From the NCBI GenBank assembly GCA_902496115.1, contig CABUZK010000050.1, positions 1 through 13,074 on the forward strand: a stretch of 13,074 bases of DNA, given 5' to 3'. The translations under genes were made by a program, and so were the position numbers. Position 1 is the stretch's first letter. Each line of letters begins with the position of its first letter. This document shows, piece by piece, positions 1 to 7,104 of the stretch. The notes below the pieces were generated by a model. It worked only from the letters and a program-made list of their open reading frames with translations, did not search any database and was not told the DNA's origin. The stretch is from an uncultured Collinsella sp. (lineage in GTDB: Bacteria; Actinomycetota; Coriobacteriia; Coriobacteriales; Coriobacteriaceae).

Positions 1-342
1 ACCGACCCCACGGCGTGCATGGATGCGGCGCGCGCGGTGTGTCCCGAGGCAGCGTTGCTTGTCAGCGCCGGGCGCATTTCGTCGACGAGCAAGCACCCCA
101 CCGAGACGAACATCGTGTTTATGCTCGATACCCTCGAGCTCTACACCATCAAGCGCCGCATGCGCGCCGCACAGGCCAAGCTACGCCAGGATCGGTCGCT
201 CGACGATGAGGCGCGCCGTGTGCTGACGATGCAAGCGATGCAAGATTCTCAGCGTCAGCGCGAGCTCCAAAAGTCTATCGGTGGCGTGGCAGACCCGTTC
301 CGTTTGATCGGTTTGGAGACGGCGGGCGCCGACCAGGTCTAG
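1..342 (+). CDS. dnaG: DNA primase, C-terminal fragment (probable)
   Basis: This is the 3' end of an open frame that enters from the left edge and stops at TAG 340-342, leaving 113 codons. The visible part is helical and charged, with a leucine- and arginine-rich segment (around LYTIKRRMRAAQAKL) and a second helix rich in Gln/Arg before a short hydrophobic tail. That fits the C-terminal helicase-interaction region of bacterial DnaG, which in actinobacteria ends in a similar charged helix. None of the catalytic TOPRIM or zinc motifs fall inside the window, so the call rests mainly on position: dnaG commonly precedes rpoD in the macromolecular-synthesis operon. No terminator is seen between this stop and rpoD, so read-through into rpoD is likely. 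Any other protein with a helical C-terminus remains possible. Confidence 0.68.
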   Translation, partial: TDPTACMDAARAVCPEAALLVSAGRISSTSKHPTETNIVFMLDTLELYTIKRRMRAAQAKLRQDRSLDDEARRVLTMQAMQDSQRQRELQKSIGGVADPFRLIGLETAGADQV

Positions 343-411
343 ATGTTGTGGTCAACCAGCGTATTCGCGCCTATATCCAGTCTGAATTTTGGGTATAGAC
401 GTCAATGTGTG

Positions 412-420
412 TGCTAAAGT
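412..420 (+). promoter_or_regulatory. Extended -10 promoter for rpoD
   Basis: TGCTAAAGT matches the TGnTAnnnT extended -10 pattern and would start RNA near 427, about 26 bases before the GTG start. No good -35 box is seen at the usual distance. The same type of element precedes two other genes in the window (7619-7627 and 8720-8728). Confidence 0.45.
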
Positions 421-452
421 AATGAGTCCTGTGGACTATGAAGGGAGAATCT

Positions 453-1799
453 GTGCCAAAAAAGAGTGAGAGCACGGGTACTGGGCTGGAATCCTACGTT
501 GCAAAGCTCATGGGCAACGGCTCAAACAGGACTTCGGTAACCGAGGACGAGATTCAGGTCGCCCTGAAGGATATCGATGTTACTGATGAGCAGCTCAACG
601 CGGTGTATTCCGCGCTGCGCAACAGCGGCATCCAGATTATCTCCGCGAGCGGAAACGACGACGCCCCCATGGACGTCGACGATGACGATAATGATAGCGA
701 TACCGACGATTTCGATGACGACGAGCACGATTCCGGCTCGCTCGACGATCACGAGCTTAAGATGGCCCGTCAGGCCGACGCCGAGATGGGTTCTTCCAAG
801 AGCAAGAAGAAGCGCACCGTGCGCACGTCCCGTTCGCGTTCGCGCGTGCGCGGCATCGATGCCTCCACGGTGATGCTGACCGGCGACCCGGTTCGTATGT
901 ACCTTAAGGAGATCGGTAAGGTCGACTTGCTGACCGCCTCTGAAGAGGTCGATCTGGCCATGAAGATCGAGGCTGGCCTTGACGCCACCGAGAAGCTCGA
1001 AGCCGCCGAGGCGGGCGAGATCGAGCTTACCCGCGCCGAGATGCGTCGCCTGACCCGTATCGAGAACGTGGGTCTCGAGGCCAAGCAGGCGCTCATCAGC
1101 GCCAACCTGCGTCTGGTCGTCTCCATCGCCAAGCGCTATGTCGGTCGCGGCATGCTGTTCCTGGACCTGATCCAGGAGGGCAACCTCGGTCTGATCCGCG
1201 CCGTCGAGAAGTTCGACTACCAGAAGGGCTTTAAGTTCTCCACCTACGCCACGTGGTGGATCCGTCAGGCCATTACGCGTGCCATCGCTGATCAGGCCCG
1301 TACCATCCGTATCCCCGTGCATATGGTCGAGACCATCAACAAGCTGGTCCGCGTGCAGCGCCAGCTCCTCCAGGACCTGGGTCGCGACCCGACCCCCGAG
1401 GAGATCGGTGCCGAGATGGACATGAGTGCCGACCGCGTCCGCGAGATCCAGAAGATCTCGCAGGAGCCCGTGTCGCTGGAGACCCCTATCGGCGAGGAAG
1501 AGGATTCCCAGCTGGGCGACTTCATCGAGGACTCCCAGGCTATCGTTCCGCCCGATGCCGCCAGCTTCTCCATGCTGCAGGAACAGCTCACCCAGGTGCT
1601 CGACTCGCTTGCCGATCGTGAGCGCAAGGTTATCGAGCTGCGCTTTGGCCTTGTCGACGGACATCCCCGTACGCTCGAGGAAGTCGGCCGCGAGTTTGGC
1701 GTCACGCGTGAGCGCATCCGCCAGATCGAGTCCAAGACCCTGGCCAAGCTCCGCCACCCCAGCCGCTCCAGCAAACTCAAAGATTATATCGAAAGCTAG
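453..1799 (+). CDS. rpoD: Primary RNA polymerase sigma factor (sigma-70, RpoD/SigA)
   Basis: This is the housekeeping sigma factor that directs RNA polymerase to -10/-35 promoters. I place the start at GTG 453 (448 residues) because AAGGGAG at 441-447 sits five bases upstream. An in-frame ATG at 438 would overlap that ribosome site. Residues about 10-60 look like region 1.1. An Asp-rich run follows (about 68-102), then a Lys/Arg/Ser-rich run (about 112-135). Region 1.2 starts near residue 145 (DPVRMYLKEIG). Region 2 follows near 218-290, with DLIQEGNLGL and the promoter-melting segment around YATWWIRQAI. Region 3 comes next, and region 4 (about 387-448) has ERIRQIE in its helix-turn-helix. 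The complete set of regions, including 1.1, marks a primary rather than alternative sigma. The acidic/basic linker resembles that of actinobacterial HrdB-type factors. It follows probable dnaG and is closed by a strong terminator. Confidence 0.97.
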   Translation: MPKKSESTGTGLESYVAKLMGNGSNRTSVTEDEIQVALKDIDVTDEQLNAVYSALRNSGIQIISASGNDDAPMDVDDDDNDSDTDDFDDDEHDSGSLDDHELKMARQADAEMGSSKSKKKRTVRTSRSRSRVRGIDASTVMLTGDPVRMYLKEIGKVDLLTASEEVDLAMKIEAGLDATEKLEAAEAGEIELTRAEMRRLTRIENVGLEAKQALISANLRLVVSIAKRYVGRGMLFLDLIQEGNLGLIRAVEKFDYQKGFKFSTYATWWIRQAITRAIADQARTIRIPVHMVETINKLVRVQRQLLQDLGRDPTPEEIGAEMDMSADRVREIQKISQEPVSLETPIGEEEDSQLGDFIEDSQAIVPPDAASFSMLQEQLTQVLDSLADRERKVIELRFGLVDGHPRTLEEVGREFGVTRERIRQIESKTLAKLRHPSRSSKLKDYIES

Positions 1800-1810
1800 T
1801 CAAGCAAGAA

Positions 1811-1843
1811 GCGCCCTCAAGCACATCCGCTTGAGGGCGCTTT
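1811..1843 (+). terminator. Rho-independent terminator of rpoD
   Basis: A perfect 12-bp stem (GCGCCCTCAAGC at 1811-1822 with GCTTGAGGGCGC at 1829-1840) closes a six-base loop and is followed by TTTC. The T run is short but the stem is strong, and it begins 11 bases after the rpoD stop. Confidence 0.85.
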
Positions 1844-1902
1844 CATGTAGTCGTTGGGGACGTTCTTAAACGACTAGGTCGGAAAAATTCTCAAAAAAGT
1901 TC

Positions 1903-1930
1903 TTGCCCTGAGCTGATTCGTCCGTATAAT
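1903..1930 (+). promoter_or_regulatory. Sigma-70 promoter of tRNA-Asn
   Basis: TTGCCC at 1903-1908 and a perfect TATAAT at 1925-1930 are separated by 16 bp. Predicted initiation near 1937 gives a leader of about 24 bases before the mature tRNA. An A/T-rich segment just upstream (about 1881-1900) could act as an UP element. Confidence 0.75.
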
Positions 1931-1960
1931 AAACTTCGTTGCTTGAGAGCACGTACCTAT

Positions 1961-2035
1961 TCCTCGGTAGCTCAATGGTAGAGCACGCGGCTGTTAACCG
2001 CGCTGTTGTAGGTTCGAGTCCTACCCGGGGAGCCA
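1961..2035 (+). tRNA. tRNA-Asn (anticodon GTT), CCA encoded
   Basis: The cloverleaf can be drawn by eye. The acceptor stem is TCCTCGG with CCGGGGA (one U-G pair), and the D arm is GCTC/GAGC. The anticodon stem is CGCGG/CCGCG around the loop CTGTTAA, with anticodon GTT. A five-base variable loop precedes the T arm GTAGG/CCTAC with loop TTCGAGT. The discriminator base is G and the 3' CCA is encoded in the DNA. It reads Asn codons AAC and AAU. It is a single tRNA with its own promoter and terminator. No att-like repeat or integrase is seen beside it. Confidence 0.97.
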
Positions 2036-2041
2036 GGTTGT

Positions 2042-2071
2042 AAAACCCGTCACTTATGCGGCGGGTTTTTT
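2042..2071 (+). terminator. Rho-independent terminator after tRNA-Asn
   Basis: AAAACCCGTC at 2042-2051 pairs with GGCGGGTTTT at 2060-2069 (one U-G pair) around an eight-base loop. The 3' arm merges into a run of six T ending at 2071. It begins six bases after the tRNA CCA end. Confidence 0.88.
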
Positions 2072-2147
2072 CATGCCGCGATCGCCTGGCGCGAACGTTG
2101 CCATATCAACATTTCGTGTCGAGGATGTAATCCCGCGACCCACCACC

Positions 2148-2176
2148 TCAACATGGCGCGGTCGTTGTAGAATAAT
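2148..2176 (+). promoter_or_regulatory. Possible promoter of the Gls24-fakA-recG operon
   Basis: TCAACA at 2148-2153 and AATAAT at 2171-2176 lie 17 bp apart and match the sigma-70 consensus at 4/6 and 5/6 positions. RNA would start near 2183, about 47 bases before the GTG start. A promoter is expected here because a terminator ends the tRNA unit just upstream. TAGAAT at 2168-2173 is an alternative -10. Confidence 0.4.
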
Positions 2177-2229
2177 GCAATGATTGCTCCCACGAGATGG
2201 TGCCGCGAGCACCAGATAAGGAGATTCTT

Positions 2230-2586
2230 GTGTCTGAGACCATTAACGGCAGCCTGAGCGTCTCGAACGACGTTATTGCCGATATTGCCGGTTATGCCGC
2301 GATGACGTGCTATGGCGTCGTTGGTATGGCCGAACAGCTCCAGGGCGCCGAGAGCGTGCGCCTGCTTGCCGGTCAGCGCCTCCGCAAGGGCGTGCTTGTC
2401 TCCGCCGACGAGAACGGCCTTACGGTCGATCTTCACGTCGTGCTCGAGAACGGCGTCAACATGAAGTCCGTCTGCCACAATCTTTCGAGCTCCGTTGCCT
2501 TCACCCTGCAGGAGATCGCCCAGATCGATCCCGCCAGCCTTAAGATCGGCATTCACATCGACGCGCTCAAGAGCCGTCTGAACTAG
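2230..2586 (+). CDS. Asp23/Gls24 (YloU) family envelope stress protein
   Basis: A 118-residue protein of the Asp23/Gls24 family, small alpha/beta proteins linked in Gram-positives to alkaline or envelope stress. The biochemical role is unknown. GTG 2230 is chosen as start because AAGGAGAT at 2218-2225 lies just upstream; an in-frame ATG at 2197 has no such site and would add eleven unconserved residues. Family traits visible are the N-terminal segment leading into VIADIAGYAAMTCYGVVGMA, a central GLTVDLHVVLENGVN strand pair, and the C-terminal GIHIDALKS. It has no signal peptide or membrane segment, so it is presumably cytoplasmic. In Staphylococcus, Asp23 is tethered by AmaP, and no AmaP-like gene is present here. 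It directly precedes fakA with a 27-base gap, the same pairing as Bacillus yloU-yloV, which suggests a shared but undefined role. Confidence 0.9.
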   Translation: MSETINGSLSVSNDVIADIAGYAAMTCYGVVGMAEQLQGAESVRLLAGQRLRKGVLVSADENGLTVDLHVVLENGVNMKSVCHNLSSSVAFTLQEIAQIDPASLKIGIHIDALKSRLN

Positions 2587-2613
2587 CATCCGAAAACGGA
2601 GATTCAAATACCC

Positions 2614-4275
2614 ATGATTGCAAAGACCATTCGCACCTGTTTTCCGATCGCTGCGGCTGCCGTTTCCGACAAGGCCGAGGAGATCAATAAGCTCAACGTC
2701 TTCCCCGTACCCGACGGCGACACCGGCACCAACATGTCGCTCACGCTCGCCTCGGTGACCAAGGAGCTTTCCGCCCTTCCCGCCGATGCCGATATGGAGG
2801 CCATCGCCGGCGCCATCACCCACGGTTCCCTGATGGGTGCCCGCGGCAACTCCGGCGTCATTACCTCGCAGATCCTGCGCGGCGTGGCCGAGGGTCTCGT
2901 TTCTGCCGATGAGCCCATTACGTCTGCCAACATCGCCTTCGCCTTCCGTCGCGCCGTCAAGGTCGCCTTCCAGGCCGTCCGCAAGCCCATCGAGGGCACG
3001 ATCCTCACGGTACTGCGTGATGTCTCGACCAAGGCCGACGAGTGCGAAAAGAAGAAGTTCTCGGCCGAGGACGCGCTCGACGCCATCGTCGTCGAGGCCT
3101 ACCAGTCCGTCGCCCGCACGCCCGACCTGCTGCCCGTTCTGAAGGAGAACGGCGTGGTCGACTCCGGCGCCTTTGGCTTTGCCATCTTCCTGGAGAACTT
3201 TGTCGCCGCCGCGCTTGGCCGCAGCACCGTTGTCGAGGATTTCTCCGCCACGTTTGATTCCGCTGGCTCTGCCCGCGACGCGGCCCTCGGTCGCGTTGAG
3301 ATTGAGGCCAACGACGATTGGGAGGGTTCGGAGTTCCGCTACTGCAACGAGTTCCTCTTTAAGGCCGACGTCCCGTTTGACGAGGACGAGTGCCTTAAGT
3401 TCCTGGGCTCCATGGGCGACTGCGAGCTGCTCGTGGGTGCTTACCCCGATTACAAGATCCATGTGCACTCCAACACGCCCAACCTGGTGCTCGAGCACAT
3501 GCTGCAGCTTGGTCAGATCTACGAGGTCTTTATCCACAACATGGAGATGGAGGCCCACGACCGTACCGCCAAGATTCATGAGGACCAGGAGAAGGCCGCC
3601 GAGCCCGCCAAGGCGCTGGGTTTTGTCGCCGTTGCCGCCGGCTCCGGCGAGGCCGATATCCTCAAGTCCCTCGGTGTCGACGTGATCGTCTCGGGTGGCC
3701 AGACCATGAACCCCTCGACCGCCGACCTGCTGGGCGCGGTGGACCAGGTCAACGCGACCTCGGTCATCATCCTGCCCAATAACGGCAACATTCGCATGGC
3801 TGCCGAGGCTGCAGCCTCTGCCTGCACCGACAAGAAGGTCGCCGTCGTTCCCACCAAGACCGTCCCGCAGGCGTTCTCCGCGCTGTTCGCGGTCCTGCCC
3901 GATTCCGAGCTCGAGGATGCTGTTGCCGCCATGGTCGACGCCATCAGCGAGGTTCGCGATGGCGAGGTCACCCGTGCCGTGCGCGATTCCAGCGCCTCTG
4001 ATGGTTCTCCGATTCACTCCGGTGATGTCATGGGTATCATCGCCGGCTCCATCGACGTGGTCGGCTCCGACGTGAAGCAGGTCACGCTCGACTGTATCAA
4101 CCGCATGCAGGAGGAAGAGGAGGGCGACGCGCTGACGATTCTGGCCGGCGAGGAGCTGTCCGATGAGGCCTTCCAGGAGATCGTTGACGCCATCGAGGAG
4201 GCTCAGCCCGACTTGGAGATCGATGCCCATCGTGGCGAGCAGCCGCTCTATCCTGTGATCTTCTCGATCGAGTAG
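2614..4275 (+). CDS. fakA: Fatty acid kinase ATP-binding subunit FakA (DhaL plus DegV-like EDD domains)
   Basis: FakA phosphorylates free fatty acids held by a FakB partner to give acyl-phosphate for phospholipid synthesis. The 553 residues match the family length (about 550). The N-terminal DhaL kinase domain (about 1-200) has PDGDTGTNM at 33-41, with D34 and D36 as expected Mg-ATP ligands, GARGNSG at 75-81, and VVDSGAFGF from 181. The middle domain carries C244, H283 and H285, which match the zinc-site pattern described for staphylococcal FakA. The C-terminal EDD/DegV-like domain starts near 333 (VIVSGGQTMNPST, then ILPNNGNIRMAA). The ribosome site is poor: GGAG at 2598-2601 lies 12 bases from ATG. 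No other start is credible, since upstream in-frame codons are not usual initiators. No fakB gene is seen in the window. It shares an operon with the Gls24 gene and recG. Confidence 0.93.
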   Translation: MIAKTIRTCFPIAAAAVSDKAEEINKLNVFPVPDGDTGTNMSLTLASVTKELSALPADADMEAIAGAITHGSLMGARGNSGVITSQILRGVAEGLVSADEPITSANIAFAFRRAVKVAFQAVRKPIEGTILTVLRDVSTKADECEKKKFSAEDALDAIVVEAYQSVARTPDLLPVLKENGVVDSGAFGFAIFLENFVAAALGRSTVVEDFSATFDSAGSARDAALGRVEIEANDDWEGSEFRYCNEFLFKADVPFDEDECLKFLGSMGDCELLVGAYPDYKIHVHSNTPNLVLEHMLQLGQIYEVFIHNMEMEAHDRTAKIHEDQEKAAEPAKALGFVAVAAGSGEADILKSLGVDVIVSGGQTMNPSTADLLGAVDQVNATSVIILPNNGNIRMAAEAAASACTDKKVAVVPTKTVPQAFSALFAVLPDSELEDAVAAMVDAISEVRDGEVTRAVRDSSASDGSPIHSGDVMGIIAGSIDVVGSDVKQVTLDCINRMQEEEEGDALTILAGEELSDEAFQEIVDAIEEAQPDLEIDAHRGEQPLYPVIFSIE

Positions 4276-4285
4276 GCATCTGCCC

Positions 4286-6463
4286 ATGTCCGAGCTGTGC
4301 TCCGTGCCGCGCGTCTCGGAGCGCTTTGCCCAAAGCAATGCGCTCGACGAGGATATCGCGCGACTCAAATATGTTTCGGGTAAACGTGAGGAGGCCCTTC
4401 GCCGTCTGGGAATTCGGACGGTGGGGGACCTCCTTCTCCATATCCCTCATCGATATCTCGACTTCACGCGCTCCTGGTCTATCGAGATGGCGCCCATCGG
4501 TACCGTTTGCACGATAGTCGCCACGGTCGACCGTATCGTCCAAAAGCAGCCTCGTCCGCGTATGCAGGTGACCGAGGTCTCGCTGGTGGACGAGACGGGC
4601 GTGCTGCAAGTCGCCTTTTTCCGTCAGCCATGGATTGCCCAGCAGTTTAAGCAGGGAGACCGCCTGGCCGTGATGGGTAAGGTCGAGTTTGCCTACGGCT
4701 TTAAGCAGATGGCCTCTCCGCATTTCGAAAAGCTCGAGGGTGGGCGTGCCGCGGGCACCATTCTGCCGGTCCATTACGTGAGCGATGGCGTGAGCCAGGC
4801 GTGGATGCGCCGCATCGTTAGCGGCGCGCTCGAGGTCGTCGGCAATCCCTTCGACCCGATTCCCGCACGCTTGCGCGTCAAGCGCCGCCTGATGAGCAAT
4901 GCCCGTGCGCTGCGCTCAATTCATTTTCCATCGAGTATGGCCGAGCGGGATATCGCGCGACGTCGCCTCGCCTACGAGGAGTGCCTCTGCCTTCAGCTGG
5001 CGCTGCGCCTGCGCAACGACGGCGGCCTGGTCGAAGTCGCTCCCTACGCCCATGCCGCGGGCGAGCACCTGGCGGCGCTCAAGGAAGCCCTGCCGTTTTC
5101 GCTGAGCGACGAGCAGGAGGCCGCATTCCAAGACATCCTGCACGACATGTGCGATGGCGGGCGCGTGATGAACCGCCTGCTGCTGGGCGACGTCGGTACC
5201 GGCAAGACGGCCGTCGCCGCCTGCGCACTGGCCGTCGCGGCCGATTCGGGCACCCAGTCCTGCGTTATGGCGCCTACGGGCGTGCTGGCGCGCCAATATG
5301 CCGATAAGACCGGCCCCTTGCTCTCCCAGGCTGGCGTGTCTTGGGCGCTCCTGACGGGTGGCACGCCGGCGGCCGAGCGCGAGCAGATCCATGCGCAGCT
5401 GGAATCGGGCGAGCTCGACGTCCTCTTTGGAACCCACGCGGTCCTTTCGGACAACGTGGCGTTTAAGCATCTGTCGCTTGTCGTCATCGACGAGCAGCAC
5501 CGCTTTGGTGTGGGCCAGCGCAATGCTCTGCGTGCCAAGGGCCCGGGTGCCGACCTTCTCGTTATGACGGCCACGCCGATCCCGCGCACGTTGGCGCTCT
5601 CGGTCTACGGCGACCTGGACACGAGCATCATCCGCCATCGACCTGTTCCGGGGGCGGGCGTTACGACGCGCGTGCTCACCGAGTCGAGCCGCGATTTGGC
5701 TTACGGTGCCATCCGCGAGGCGCATGAAAAGGGCCAGCAGGCTTACGTGATCTGCCCGCTTGTGGAGCCGAGTGACTCGGCCGATGAGCTGGAAGACGTA
5801 CCCGGTATCGCCCGCGACGACGAGGGCCGCGTGACCGTGCCTGTACCGCTGCACGATACGGCAACCGAGCTCGAACGACTGCGTCTGGCCCTGCCGGGAC
5901 TTACCATTGAGCGCCTTTACGGCCGCATGCCGGCGGGGGAGAAGGACCGCGTGATCGATGCCTTCAAGCACGGCGAGATCGACGTGCTCGTCTCGACCAC
6001 GGTGGTCGAGGTAGGCGTCGACGTGCCCAACGCCACCGTCATGGTCATCGAGAACGGTGAGCGCTTTGGCTTGGCGGCCCTGCACCAGCTGCGCGGCCGC
6101 GTGGGCCGCGGCAGCGTGTCGGGCACTTGCCTGGTCATGACGCACTCCAAGGGCAACGGTGGCGCGTCGGCGGCACAAGACCGTCTCCAGTCGCTCGAAA
6201 AGACCTCTGACGGCTTTGCGCTCGCCCAGATGGACCTGCGTCTGCGCCACGAGGGCGAGATCCTGGGTTATCGCCAGCACGGCGGCGTGACCCTGCGCTT
6301 TGTGGACCTGGACGCCGACGAGGATCTTATCGAATGGGCCCATTTGGACGCGGTCGAGCTCTTGCGGTATGCTTGCAACCTTGACTCCGTGGCGACGCGC
6401 CCCTTGCGCGACGCGGTCGCCATGCGTTATCGACATATCTTTAAGGAGGTCAGCGGAGGATGA
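4286..6463 (+). CDS. recG: ATP-dependent DNA helicase RecG
   Basis: RecG is a superfamily 2 translocase that remodels stalled replication forks and branched DNA. The 725-residue protein has the N-terminal wedge/OB region (about 20-190, beginning with a helix-hairpin-like LRRLGIRTVGDLLLHIP). The motor domains include Walker A GDVGTGKT at 301-308, APTGVLARQ as motif Ia, DEQH at 402-405, TATPIPRTLA as motif III, and YVICPLVE at 487-494. They continue with YGRMPAGEKD, TTVVEVGVDVPNA and LHQLRGRVGRG as motifs IV-VI. All ATPase motifs look intact. About 20 extra residues (roughly 504-524) sit between motif IV and YGRM. The ATG lies ten bases after the fakA stop. Its only ribosome-like site, AGTAGG at 4271-4276, overlaps that stop codon, so coupling with fakA is likely. 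The 3' end overlaps rsmD by four bases. Confidence 0.96.
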   Translation: MSELCSVPRVSERFAQSNALDEDIARLKYVSGKREEALRRLGIRTVGDLLLHIPHRYLDFTRSWSIEMAPIGTVCTIVATVDRIVQKQPRPRMQVTEVSLVDETGVLQVAFFRQPWIAQQFKQGDRLAVMGKVEFAYGFKQMASPHFEKLEGGRAAGTILPVHYVSDGVSQAWMRRIVSGALEVVGNPFDPIPARLRVKRRLMSNARALRSIHFPSSMAERDIARRRLAYEECLCLQLALRLRNDGGLVEVAPYAHAAGEHLAALKEALPFSLSDEQEAAFQDILHDMCDGGRVMNRLLLGDVGTGKTAVAACALAVAADSGTQSCVMAPTGVLARQYADKTGPLLSQAGVSWALLTGGTPAAEREQIHAQLESGELDVLFGTHAVLSDNVAFKHLSLVVIDEQHRFGVGQRNALRAKGPGADLLVMTATPIPRTLALSVYGDLDTSIIRHRPVPGAGVTTRVLTESSRDLAYGAIREAHEKGQQAYVICPLVEPSDSADELEDVPGIARDDEGRVTVPVPLHDTATELERLRLALPGLTIERLYGRMPAGEKDRVIDAFKHGEIDVLVSTTVVEVGVDVPNATVMVIENGERFGLAALHQLRGRVGRGSVSGTCLVMTHSKGNGGASAAQDRLQSLEKTSDGFALAQMDLRLRHEGEILGYRQHGGVTLRFVDLDADEDLIEWAHLDAVELLRYACNLDSVATRPLRDAVAMRYRHIFKEVSGG

Positions 6464-7104
6464 GAATCATCGGCGGTGAATGGCGCGGCCGCAAGATCGA
6501 AGAGCCGCGTGGGCGCGATGTCACCCGTCCTACGACCGATCGCGTGCGCGAGGCATGCGCGTCCATGGTCATGTCGGCGTTCGACTTCGATCTGGACGAG
6601 GTCCGCGTGCTGGACGCCTTTGGCGGCTCCGGCGCCCTGGGAATCGAGATGCTCTCGCGTGGCGCCCGCTCGCTCACCACGTTCGAGATCGATCGCAATG
6701 CCGCCCGTCTGATCACCAAGAATATCGAGTCGCTGTGCCGCGACCGCTCGCGTTGGCGTGTCGTTACCGGCGATGTGTTGGCGAGCGCCTCGCGCGGCCG
6801 TGTGCCGGGTGGTCCCTTTGACCTGATCTTGCTCGACCCGCCCTATGCCTTTGGCGCCGAGCCGGTCGAGGAGCTGCTGCAAAATCTTTCCCAGCAGGGA
6901 CTGCTGGCGCCCGGGGCCTTTGCCCTTTTTGAGCATGCCGCAGCCGATGCAGGTGCTCATCCGGCTTGTTTTAAGACCGTGCGAGAGAAGCGCTACGGCA
7001 TTACCTCGGTTGACTTGCTGCGCTGGGTGGCCGAGGACGAGAACGACCATGCTGACGAGAACGAAAATGACGAGGATGTGCCTTCGGAGGACACCCATGA
7101 ATGA
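6460..7104 (+). CDS. rsmD: 16S rRNA (guanine-966-N2)-methyltransferase RsmD
   Basis: RsmD transfers a methyl group from S-adenosylmethionine to N2 of G966 (E. coli numbering) of 16S rRNA during 30S assembly. The 214 residues begin with the family signature MRIIGGEWRGRKI and RPTTDRVREA. The AdoMet-binding loop is DAFGGSG at 52-58, the acidic ribose-binding strand is FEIDRNA, and the catalytic motif IV is DPPY at 126-129. The ATG overlaps the recG TGA (ATGA), with AAGGAGGT at 6443-6450 upstream, so the two are coupled. The last 25 residues are an unusual Asp/Glu/Asn-rich tail beyond the Rossmann fold. It is built partly from an 11-base direct repeat and is not part of the standard family. The coaD ribosome site lies inside this tail-coding segment. 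Confidence 0.94.
   Translation: MRIIGGEWRGRKIEEPRGRDVTRPTTDRVREACASMVMSAFDFDLDEVRVLDAFGGSGALGIEMLSRGARSLTTFEIDRNAARLITKNIESLCRDRSRWRVVTGDVLASASRGRVPGGPFDLILLDPPYAFGAEPVEELLQNLSQQGLLAPGAFALFEHAAADAGAHPACFKTVREKRYGITSVDLLRWVAEDENDHADENENDEDVPSEDTHE
7036..7064 (+). repeat. In-frame 11-base direct repeat in the rsmD acidic tail
   Basis: GACGAGAACGA occurs at 7036-7046 and again at 7054-7064, offset by 18 bases, so the reading frame is kept and DEN is encoded twice. It lies in the low-complexity acidic C-terminus of RsmD. Confidence 0.8.

Noticed and set aside
1961..2071. tRNA-Asn as an integration site for a mobile element
   Set aside because: No partial tRNA 3' repeat, integrase or compositional shift is seen on either side; the genes downstream are core housekeeping genes.
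2072..2147. Regulatory RNA or riboswitch ahead of the Gls24 gene
   Set aside because: Only scattered four- to five-base complementary pairs were found, with no stable fold or terminator of its own.
2071..4368. A 765-codon open frame on the minus strand
   Set aside because: It is in codon register with the Gls24 and fakA genes, and stays open because TTA, CTA and TCA codons are avoided on the + strand. Its translation has no recognisable domain, it starts inside recG, and it runs into the tRNA terminator.
4916..6436. A 506-codon minus-strand frame opposite recG (and a 411-codon one opposite rpoD, 522-1757)
   Set aside because: Both mirror well-recognised + strand genes, have no ribosome site and give repetitive, arginine/histidine/glycine-biased products.
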